DNA of 64,000 nucleotides from Phylloscopus collybita. Taxonomy: Eukaryota; Chordata; Aves; Passeriformes; Phylloscopidae. The notes beneath the pieces were generated by a model. That model saw only the letters and a list, made by a program, of their open reading frames with translations. It made no database searches and was not told where the DNA came from. The stretch is taken from the NCBI GenBank assembly GCA_027886175.1, contig JAJNNQ010000026.1, positions 31,762,001 through 31,826,000 on the forward strand, given 5' to 3'. Made by a program: the position numbers and the translations under genes. Below, in pieces: positions 36,916 through 46,026 of this stretch; the first letter of the stretch is position 1, and each line of letters begins with the position of its first letter.

Positions 36916-39458
36916 AGGGCTTTTCCCTCCTTAGGGAATATAGTTTTGCATAATGAATTTCAAAATATTTTTAATAAATCTCTTCAAATTCATCAGGCTA
37001 TGTATTTTAAAAACAAAAAAATAATGTAATTATATTGTAGGAACTTAGGTGGCTGACATTTACGTAGTTTGGGAAGTATTGTGTGAAGTTTCTCACAAGT
37101 TTATTTTAACAGCTTCTGATTTCCCGTCTGTGCACTAAATTTATAGAAATGCATAGTTATTATTACTTTTTGTTTTTTGGTAAATCTGTAAGGTTGAATC
37201 ACCCTTGAGGTGTCAAGGTTTAAAATAATAGAACAAAATCCTATAAAATGAAGATCAGAAGGCTATATTGCTGTCCAGTTATTAAATAAAATTAGTATGA
37301 TACTGACTGAACTGGGACAGTGCTTAAACATAGGTAACTGGCATAATCTATTCTTAAATTTCTTCTGCTCTGAAATAAATTATATAATCATGGAGTTGGA
37401 TCCTAGAGCTTTGGAATGACTTATTTGGAAAATTAAATAATTGCAAGATGAGACTGAACTTAATACTCTATTTAGGAAAAGAATGAATCATCATCCATTT
37501 GCTCCATGGGTGAACTGAGCTTTGCAGTAGTTGAGATTAATACAGCCCAGCTCCTGAAATAAAGCAAATCCATTTGTTCTGGCACAAATAGCAAATGAAC
37601 TCCATCACTATGAGCAGATTTGACAAAATTTGCTGAGCTTTTAACATTTTTGTTCTTATTACTTTATTTGCTCTTACTGGAACTGGTCAGGCACTGGAAA
37701 CATTTTTTCCCCCACAAACTTGCTAAATGTTTGTCTGTTTTCTAAATTTCCTATCTTTTGATTTTCCTTACCTCCTGCATTTATTATGCACATCTCTAAG
37801 AGACCTACGAGGAGTTCAACAAAATTCTGGCAAATTCTCAAAAAAGAAATGGCTGGGAGCATTAAATGCCTTTGCTAACATTAAGAAGTAAGGAGAAGGG
37901 GTAAGTTATCAAAGTTTTAAAACTCCTTATGATCTGAAGGTTTCACAATTTGAGTTCATATTGGTTTTTATAAATCTTATGGATGAGAATGCTCATTGTG
38001 GACTACAGATATTTTAGGAGTCAAAGAACTCTTATCTAAATGAAAAACTTAATTTGAAAGCCTTTTCATGGAGAACTTAGACAAAAAATTTCTAAAAAGC
38101 TGTTACTGTTCTTTATTCTTCTGAACTCAAAATCTGTCTCCTATTATGCATTAAAATATTACATTCAGATATGCTCAGCTTTGATCAAATAAATTGTGAA
38201 ATAATTTAAAACATTATGCCGTGATTTACAGCTAATAAATTTCTAATGTGATTTTCAAATTATTTTTTGTCTTATAAACATCTTTTTTTTCATCATTCAG
38301 TAATTTTTCAAGAAAATGTTTGTGCTATGATCCAGTAAGACTGAAACATATGTGAAGTATTGATTCAATGACTTCTTTAAAAACAGACAAATCTTCATAA
38401 GTCGGATGAATATTACTTCACTTCATCTGCTGAACTATAGTACAAATTGTTGAAAGAAATTTTTTTTTTTTAATTTTTTTTTTATTTTATTTTGTTTTGT
38501 TTTGTTCCACACTGGTGGTAACACCTGCATTTAATCATAAATTAGATACATAGAGGCTTCCTAAGGTTCCTACTGAAATATTCTGCCTAAAATAGTTTTG
38601 TATAAAGGAAGTGGAGATATTTAGGCTCTTTTAATATTCCAAAGTTTCTCTCTTCAAAGGTCCTGGAGGGTAATAACTTCTAATCCTATATTTCGCATGT
38701 AGCATTTTTCTTAAACTGTAAGTTGCTAGTATACAGTTCAAAGGCATTTTTAGTATACAATTATATAACTTAATGCTTAAAAGCATATGAAATTATAAAG
38801 ATCTTGTATGGTGCCATACCTTTCCCCGTGTCACATTTCATTTTGAACAAAATTGCCATAATGCTTGACAAAGGTTTGGAGAGCTAGGTGAACTCTTTCT
38901 GACCTTTTAATATGGTCAAGTATCTTGAAACTTGTTTAGTGGAGAATTTTCTTCTTTGTTCAGTTTGTTGATGTTCTGGATGTCCTCTAGTTTTATATAT
39001 TGCATTTTAAGATTGCCAGAGAAATACCATCTGTGAGTGATTAGTCTGGAATTTTCCATTTATACTTCTACACTTCTGACGAGTGGGAACAGGCTGAATT
39101 CTCTAGAGTTATACATCGCAAATGTATAAAGGGGCTTATATTAAATCATTTGCTGAATTACCTCATTTCACATTTTGCAAAATTCCAACAGATCAATGGA
39201 TTACAAAGACATAATTTTATCTCATTGTCTGGATTTGGGCTTTGTGTACCTGATCAATAAAATAATTGAGATCAGAGAGTTGTCTCCATTTTATCCTTCT
39301 TAAAGAAGTAAAGTTAACTAAATCCAGCTGCTAATTAATCAATTGCAGATAAATATTCTCTAAACAGAATTTAAACCAAAACTGGAAAAAAATCTATGAA
39401 TGCACTGAAAAAAAAAAACCCCGACAAACCCTGCAAAAAACCCACCAACCCCAAAACG

Positions 39459-39493
39459 AACCAACCAACCAACCAATCAACCAACCAACCAAA
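39459..39493. repeat. (CCAA)n tetranucleotide microsatellite
   Basis: About eight imperfect CCAA units (one reads TCAA), inside a longer A/C-rich tract from about 39400 to 39530. Confidence 0.85.
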
Positions 39494-41454
39494 GAAACCC
39501 CATCAAATCCCCAAAGCAAATCCACAGAAAAGCAGAACTATATGCATTACTAGCTTTTATCCATACCTACAAGCTTCCCTTTCTTGGCTTTCTAATTCTC
39601 ATGAAAGTTCACTTGCTAAATGAAATGGTAAAAGTAGCTCGTTATATTTAATATACATTTTCCTATGTGTACTATAATCTCCTTTATTTCTAGCTTATAT
39701 CCTTTGCATCCTCTAAACAATTTTATTTTCATTTGGATATAGTATTTTCTTTGTGCATCTGTACTTTTACTTACATCTTAGGTAAACTATATGTATGCAT
39801 CTCATCTTTTTTTTTTTTTTCTCAAATAAATTCCCTCTTTTTATTTTGAGCGTGTTCTCTCTGCCACTGTATGCCTGAAGTAGAATACATTTTGTCATGT
39901 AAATCATGTGCACTTTTTGGAAGACTTATTTTTCTGTTCCTTCATCTGTTATATAATGAGAAACTCCTCAGGACTCTATTGTCATACACTACTGAAATCC
40001 GTTTGAATTCATTTGTATTAATGTTGTTATGTACAAGATAGATGCTTACGTTTAATCTAGTTACTGACTTTATATCCAGTGGAGAGAAATCAGATTTTGC
40101 ATAGGATGACTCATCTCAACCAAAGATAGGTACTTGCAGGTCGGGTGAATAAACAGCTGCAAGAGCCTGTTTCAACCTCCTGACTGTAAATGGTGTCTGT
40201 GGTGACTGGACTAGACTCAGACATGTGATTTTCATATGCCTAAAGCTCTGTGAGACTACCAACTTCTCTAATTTGCTGTGTTGTATAATTGGCACATAAC
40301 TATGAACTGAAGAATTAGCTCAAAGAGGAGTCCTAGGAGTCTGGAACCTGCAATTCTACTATTCTAAACCACGTATCACCTTCTTTGTATTGCAGTTTGT
40401 CCATTAGTTCTTCCTGCTATCCTTCAAGGGAGAAATTTGTATTAAAGGGAGACTTGCATACTGGAAAAGGACAGTGGAAACAATACACGGAATGGGAAAA
40501 TGTAAAAGAAAGGTACAAAAGGAATTATTTTGCATCAAGTGAGAAGAAAATCAGAATGCCACATAAACAGAGGTTTTATATAAAAAGGAACAGCTCTAAA
40601 TCTTGGAGATGATGTTGAAAGATAAATTCAGGCTTATTGATTGCAATAAGGTTAGAGAGACCAGGTGAATGGAGACTGTGCTATGATCATGGAGAAGATT
40701 TTTGTGGAAATGTTTGAGCTACCCTCAATAGATAAGCTGTAATATAAAGGTCAGAATGAATAGTAGAGGTAGAACTTCAAACATAAGCAAGCAAAATATA
40801 AGGCCTGGTGTTTACCTCCATATGAGAGAAGAAAATTATAGTTATGTTATAGAGTCACAATTTCTCTGTTGTTTTGTTAGCATCACAAGGAAGAAAGAAG
40901 ACAAGATACATTGTAGACTGCATTTTATTCTTTGCTGTTTCTATTTTAAGCATTTTTTCTGTGTTCAGCTGCTATTTTATACTTTATTATATTGCTTAAA
41001 GTTATCCCAAATTAAAGATGAAGGAGACCTTTCAGTGGAGTTATGCTACCTTCCATGGCATTTATATTTTCTGAGTTATATTTTCTGTTACTTGTTCTTT
41101 ACAGCATCACAAGAATACTAATATGAACTAGAGCTGTAACATACATAATTTTATTTGATGTGCTTTTGATGAACTAAGAACTTGTAATTTGGGTGTCATA
41201 AACCCAGTTTTAGCATAAGACAGAATTTGTTTTATACTTGGAACTCACACTGAACTCTCCTAGGGTTGTAGGCTCAATGAGTTTATGAAACTATTTAATG
41301 CCTTGAAATAAGTAAGTACTGATATATTTTTTTAACTGAAGTTGTTTTATTTATTTGTATAGACTAATAACTAATCTGTAAGAATTGTCTCCATTTAAGA
41401 AAATCAGTGTTTATTCAGTTGTAGGAGTGAAGAGAGACCAAAACCCTGTTGAAA

Positions 41455-41870
41455 TCAGGGACTTACCACAGAGATCAACCATCTGTGTATTGGACCATAT
41501 ACAGCTGAGTCTTCTGCTGTGCCTAGGGTAGTCTGAAGGTGATCTGCAGTGACTTGTGCACTTGCTGATGCACGCTTCCCGTCTGGATTATATGGCAAGC
41601 TGTTGGCAAAGCGGGAGTCTTCAGGGCTGGCCTCTACTAGGAGAGGGTGTAGCCACTCCATCTGGACCCACCACTGGCCAAAGCCCAGCACATCCTCTAA
41701 GTGTTGTTACATGGGAACAAGCTTCATGCATGTTCAGTTGCCCCACAATGAAACCATGAAACCACAAGGTACAAGAACTGGTATCCACTGGACAGCATGC
41801 AGAGATCAGATGGAGCCTGGCTACAGACTGTATTCAAAGAATGAATTAAATAAACTGCAGTAAAGGAGGT
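41455..41870 (+). repeat. Unidentified GC-richer block ending in AATAAA
   Basis: The composition differs from its AT-rich flanks. Open frames of 104 and 67 codons overlap on the plus strand. It ends with AATTAAATAAACTGCAG, a polyadenylation-like signal. It resembles the 3' part of an old retroelement or processed transcript more than a host gene, but no family was recognised. Confidence 0.35.
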
Positions 41871-42829
41871 GGGGCCATTCCCTCTTTTTTGCACATTTAC
41901 TACTGCTTCTTTATTACTTATATTGTTAATTATAATTCTTCTTTCAGAGAAGGAGATGGTTACTTAGATTATAGAAGAAAATCCCTGTTTTTTTTAATGC
42001 TCATCTGCATTTCATTCAGGAACCAAATAACCCTTTCCCATACCTGAAGAAAATGAACCAGTAAATAAAATGGAAAGCAAATTGAATTTCTGAAATAGAA
42101 AACTCTTGACTATTCTGATTTTTTGATGTATGAGGTCCTACGTATACTCACACACACATAGTTAGTAATATATTTAAATTATTGTGTCATCTTTATTGTG
42201 AGGTGCCAGAAGGGTAATTCATTGTAATCATGCTCACACTGACCATTCATTCTACTGTATATTCTCAAAAGATTTAATAATTTTTGAATAAGCATGTGCA
42301 AAGTTTGGAGGTTTTCCTTCAATTGTTTGCATCCACTGCTTTTTGACTTCAATTCTACATGATAATACAATGTATTTGGATGGCACTGGCAAAAATAACC
42401 TGCTGTTACCTGTTCTGTCTTTGAATAAACTGCAATCTGGAATGCTGTGATCCACTTCATTATCAGACTTAGCAATAAAATATAGTACAGATAAACTTCA
42501 ATTTGGCTTGACACTTCAAACTAAAGAGTTGTAAAATGTGTCTTTGGTTTTTAGTAGCTGTGAAAAATTTGATCTCCAACTAGCAATGAAGTCATGTTTG
42601 ATGTCATTAGAGGTCAATATTTCCTTTCTGACAGATTTTAATGCTTTTTTTATTAATGAGGTATAAGATAACATTCAGAAAGGTATCTCAATGGCTTTGT
42701 AACCTAAGTATCACTGAAAGTCAATTTTACTTTATAAGTTTTCAAAAATGAATTTATGGGGAACTTGTTTCTGCCTAGTTTGCTGTAAAAAGATGTGCAA
42801 TTAAACCTGTTGTTTACTCCTTTGACCGG

Positions 42830-42852
42830 AAAAAAAAAAAAAAAAAAAAAAA
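42830..42852. repeat. Poly-A homopolymer, 23 nt
   Basis: Uninterrupted A run after TTTGACCGG. No retrocopy recognised upstream. Confidence 0.85.
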
Positions 42853-44810
42853 GAGTTTAATGAATTTAGCACCTCCCACTGTTTAATAAACATAAAGGTG
42901 TTTTAAGTCAAAGCTTCCGGTGTAGGTTAAGTACAATTAAACAGACTAAAGTAACATTATTCTTATAACACCCCAGATGGAAAACCCCCAAAATTCATTT
43001 TACATATACATGACCATATGGTAGGTTTTGAAAACTACCAGACCAGGATTACTTCTGAGGGGATGCCTTACATTCATCTTGAAGTTGCTTTAAGAGAACA
43101 CACCTATCATTGGTCTTCTCTCTTCATGAATGGAGGAGCACCAGCCTGAATTATTCTGAAAAAGAGGTGCAGAAGTACAATCTGATGACACGGGTGATCT
43201 TTCGAGCAAGGCAGACCCGAGCTGTGGTGCAAACACTGCCGTTTCTTCCTACGCTGTTGAACGGGAAAGGAGAACTACTCATGCGGTAAATTGAATCAGG
43301 GTAAATTATTAATAAACTATCTTAGTTCTGTGCTTTTCTTTGTTTTATTTGTTTTTTAAAGAAGGGCTTATGTCTTCCCTTTATCCTGACACACAATTTG
43401 TAGTAAAAGCTGATTGACTATTAAACCTTTCAGTTCTCCAATCAGTCTTCTCTGCTTCTTCAGTGTTTTGCAAGTTTGCTGAAATCAACTGTTTTCCTGC
43501 TGCTGCTATTTCTCAGCAGGGAGATTGGTTCTCAGTATTTTATCCCTCACTACTGGAAATACCACAGAATAAAAAGGCATTGGTCACTGACATTCTCTAC
43601 ATATTTTTGTGAACACATGCAGTCCCTCAATGATCGGCATGCTGAGTGGAAATTGCATAAATGTTGCCTGTATGTATCTTAGGATTTTCCAGTTTTTATG
43701 TAATGTCTGTTCAACACATTCAAAACCTTGTGAATGCAATTATAAAGATTTTGCTTTGATTTTTATCTTTTTTCATTCCTTCTTCCTCTGCCAACTCCCC
43801 CAAACCAACACAAAACCACAAACAAAATCTCAACGCTACCACCACAACAAATAAAACCTTGAAATGAACAGTACTAGGCCATTCACAAATGTGTTATTGC
43901 AACAACTGTCTATTTCATTAGAATAAATACTAAGTCAGTAGTATTAGTGGTACATACTAAGAAAGGATGTGACATGGAGGTTGAGCACAAAATGGTGTAT
44001 GGTGCCATAGATTTGCTTGTTCTTGAGGTCCCACAGATGGAGTTTTAATGAATTGAGATGAGTTAGGCATCTTTTGTTTACTTTCAAAATCAAAACTTTA
44101 CTGTATGGTCTGTTGGGGGAGAATTCTAAATAAATATAACATAAAGCAAATGTATACTTAAAGCTAAACTCTAATTAAAATCAATTTTATTTACCCCAGC
44201 TGTAGACTCTTTAATTGCATAATAGCTCTAATTCTGTCAGGAGGGGCCGTGGAAGCTGCAGCACGGCTTTCCTCGACAGGGATCGCCCTTTTCCCTCAGG
44301 ACCTCCAGGCCCCCGCTGCGCCCTCTCCAGCTGCGCGCAGCAGGCACGGCAGACATTTTCGGCGCGTCTGTGACCGGCGGTGCCCGCTGCTGATGCTCTG
44401 ATCACATCCTCAGGGGAGAAGCTGTCTGGCAGCTCCAGCACGGCCACGCCGCCGATGCGGCACCGCTTTTAGCGAGGCGTCTCCCCAGACCCCGGAGGGC
44501 CGGGGAGCCCGGGGAGCACGGCGGAGCTCGGGCGAGGCGCCGCGGGCTGCGGAGGGCGCCGGGGCGGGAAGGAAGAGAGCAGCGCCGGAGAGCCGGGCAG
44601 CGCCGCCGCCTCCCGGCTTCAGCACCGCGGACAGGGGCCCGGCGAGCGGTGCGGGCAGGCGGGGCGGAGTCACGGCGGGCACAGAGCCGCGGCCACGCGT
44701 AGGGACACGGCCGCGGCCACACGTGGCGGGCCGCGGCCGCAGCACGCCGGCTGCCGGGGGATGACCGGCCGGCACGGGCAGGGCGGCCCACGCAGCGACA
44801 CCGGCGGCAC

Positions 44811-44868
44811 ACAGCTGCACACAGACAGACACACAGACAAAGGCGCACGCACGGTGACAGACACAGAC
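44811..44868. repeat. GACA/CA microsatellite, left half (split by LTR)
   Basis: The sequence is an imperfect run of CACA, GACA and GCAC units ending at the LTR boundary. With the matching tract right of the LTR it would have formed one simple repeat before the insertion. Confidence 0.75.
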
Positions 44869-45311
44869 TGTCCCGGTTCCTGCCTGGACAGTTAATTTTT
44901 GTCGTAGCCAGGAGGGGGCATGGCCAGGACCCAGAGGTTGTTCTGCTGTCACCTCAGGTCGTAGCCGGCGCTGGGGTTATGGGGGAAGGGAGTCTCTTCT
45001 TTAGAGAAGGGCCAGTAAGCGCGGGGCGGAAACGGTGGGGTAACCCCGATTCTTCGCATTTTGCATGAGAATCACTTGTCTCTCTCAAACACTTTTGTTA
45101 TTAATATCGTTGCTGTTACTGTTCATTTTCTTATCTCATTGCTGTTTCCAGTAAATTGCTCTTATCCCAAACCGTGATCTTTACCTTCGATTCCTCCAAT
45201 TCTCTTTTCTAGCTTGCCACGGCGAAGAGGAAAAAAGGGTGGTGGGAGCGAGTGGCAGCGTGGTTTTAGTGAGAGCGGTAAAATAGGGAATACCAGCCCT
45301 AAACCACGACA
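44869..45311 (+). mobile_element. Solo LTR of an endogenous retrovirus, upstream of KHDRBS2
   Basis: The element starts TGTCCCGG and ends CCACGACA (TG...CA) and is 443 bp long. Both sides carry the same pentamer CAGAC (44864-44868 and 45312-45316), a 5-bp target duplication. The 3' third (about 45090-45200) has the Ttattaat...TTGCTGTT...AGTAAATT signature that is also present in the LTR at 27356-28261, so the two are related. No internal retroviral region follows, so this is a solo LTR left by recombination. Many CpGs survive and the termini are intact, suggesting a fairly young insertion. It sits in sense with KHDRBS2, inside a CA/GACA microsatellite, which could make a chance pentamer match easier. 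Confidence 0.82.
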
Positions 45312-45430
45312 CAGACACACAGAGACACATAGATACAGACGCACACAGGCGTGCACACACACGCAAACGCGCACAGACACACAGACAGACACACAGACAC
45401 ACACACACGGACGCACCCCTCCACACACGC
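45312..45430. repeat. CA/GACA microsatellite, right half
   Basis: This is an imperfect ACACAGAC/CACACG tract immediately 3' of the solo LTR and about 45 bp from the first CCAAT box. It is probably length-polymorphic. It gives rise to spurious long open frames on both strands. Confidence 0.85.
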
Positions 45431-45469
45431 CCCCCGCTCCGGCCCCACCGCCCGCGGGTCCCCGCCTGA

Positions 45470-45589
45470 CGACAGCCAATGGCGCGGCGAGTCTCCCCGC
45501 GGCGGGGCGTAGCCACCAATGGGAGCGGCGGGGGCGCGGCCCGGCTGGCTCCGCCTCCCTACTTAAGGCCGCGGGTGGCCGAGGGTCGC
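45470..45589 (+). promoter_or_regulatory. KHDRBS2: KHDRBS2 core promoter: two CCAAT boxes, GC box, TATA-like element
   Basis: Two forward CCAAT pentamers lie at 45476-45480 and 45516-45520, exactly 40 bp apart, each followed by GG(C/G), as NF-Y sites usually are. A CCGCCTCC GC-box-like element follows at about 45551-45558. A TATA-like ACTTAAGG lies at about 45561-45568. The order and spacing suit a start site near 45590. All elements are inside a CpG island. This is motif-based inference; no transcription data are available. Confidence 0.6.
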
Positions 45590-45822
45590 TTAGTGGCGGG
45601 AGGAGGAGGCGCGGGGGCGAAGGCGCGCGAGCAGCGGAGCGCGGCGACCCGCGCACGTGCCCGCCCCCGCGCGGCGCGAGGGGAAGGCGGAGGCGGGGCC
45701 GGGGCAGCGCCCGCCGCGGGAGGGGCGGCGGCACCTGCGGGGCGGCCCCGGCGAGCGGGCGGCCGAGGGCGCGGAGCGGCGAGCCCGACATCCCGCGCAG
45801 CCCGCCCGGCGTGCCCGCGGCG
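45590..45822 (+). other. KHDRBS2: KHDRBS2 5' UTR (start approximate)
   Basis: This is GC-rich leader sequence between the inferred transcription start, placed about 25-30 bp after a TATA-like CTTAAG, and the ATG. It contains no upstream ATG. It carries a palindromic E-box, GCACGTGC, at 45653-45660. Many GGCGG and CGGGG runs make strong RNA structure likely. The left boundary is inferred from promoter spacing, not observed. CpG-island promoters often start at several sites. Confidence 0.55.
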
Positions 45823-45913
45823 ATGGAGCAGGACAAGTACCTGCCCGAGCTGATGGCCGAGAAGGACAGCCTGGATCCCTGCTTTGTTCACGCGATGCGT
45901 CTCCTGGAAGACG
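45823..45913 (+). CDS. KHDRBS2: First coding exon of a KHDRBS2-like (SLM1) STAR-family RNA-binding protein
   Basis: The exon encodes 30 residues plus one base of a split codon and begins MEQDKYLPELMAEKDSLD. In KHDRBS1/2/3 this stretch is the start of the QUA1 segment, which mediates homodimerisation ahead of the KH RNA-binding domain. Family members are nuclear proteins that bind U/A-rich RNA and regulate alternative splicing, SLM1 mainly in neurons. The spacing from Met to KYLPEL (four residues) and the following FVHAxRLL fit KHDRBS2. KHDRBS3 is one residue shorter at the N-terminus and reads FTHALRLV as recalled. KHDRBS1 has a long N-terminal extension that is absent here. The ATG has G at -3 and G at +4 (strong Kozak), and no ATG precedes it in the 5' UTR. 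The exon ends in phase 1 at the donor GTGAGG (45914), so a following AG or AA would complete a Glu codon, as the family expects. Residue 20 is Cys where mammalian homologues have Ser. The other exons lie beyond the window. Confidence 0.85.
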
Positions 45914-46000
45914 GTGAGGCTCCGCTCCGCGCTCCCCCGGCCGGGGCGCTCCTCGGGGTCTCCGCTCGGCGGCCCTGGCCGAGTGACGCCGAGTGAAATC

Positions 46001-46026
46001 GGGTGTCCGAGCGGGCGGGCGGGCGG
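46001..46026 (+). other. G-tract cluster (quadruplex-capable) early in KHDRBS2 intron 1
   Basis: A GGG at 46001 is followed nine bases later by GGGCGGGCGGGCGG. This gives four G-tracts with loops of 9, 1 and 1, on the coding strand about 90 bp after the donor. Confidence 0.55.

Larger units (their letters stand above)
36916..44224. other. Intergenic, upstream of the CpG island; no gene recognised
   Basis: AT-rich DNA. It holds a (CCAA)n tract at 39459-39493, a T/TTTTG-rich tract at about 38460-38505, an A23 run at 42830-42852, an unidentified block at 41455-41870, and a CpG cluster at 43191-43284. No exon with recognisable protein similarity. Confidence 0.5.

Noticed and set aside
36523..37029. 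168-codon plus-strand open frame
   Set aside because: Lies in the tandem GC-rich repeats of a reverse-oriented LTR. Parallel open frames exist in the other two plus-strand frames and in one minus-strand frame, so it reflects composition.
39396..39623. Pro/Asn/Lys-rich open frame
   Set aside because: Translation of the (CCAA)n microsatellite.
40756..41121. 121-codon plus-strand open frame
   Set aside because: AT-rich, low-complexity Phe/Tyr/Leu/Cys composition typical of chance frames. No splice or family evidence.
44410..44952. 180-codon minus-strand open frame
   Set aside because: Arg/Ala/Pro-rich translation of a CpG island and part of an LTR. No domain.
45162..45836. 224-codon minus-strand open frame
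   Set aside because: Antisense of the promoter and CA repeat (the Cys/Val run is the microsatellite).
45214..45996. 260-codon plus-strand open frame through the promoter and exon 1
   Set aside because: It starts in the LTR, runs through the CA microsatellite and the promoter, and joins the real reading frame only because the GC-rich DNA lacks stops. The family-like protein starts at 45823.
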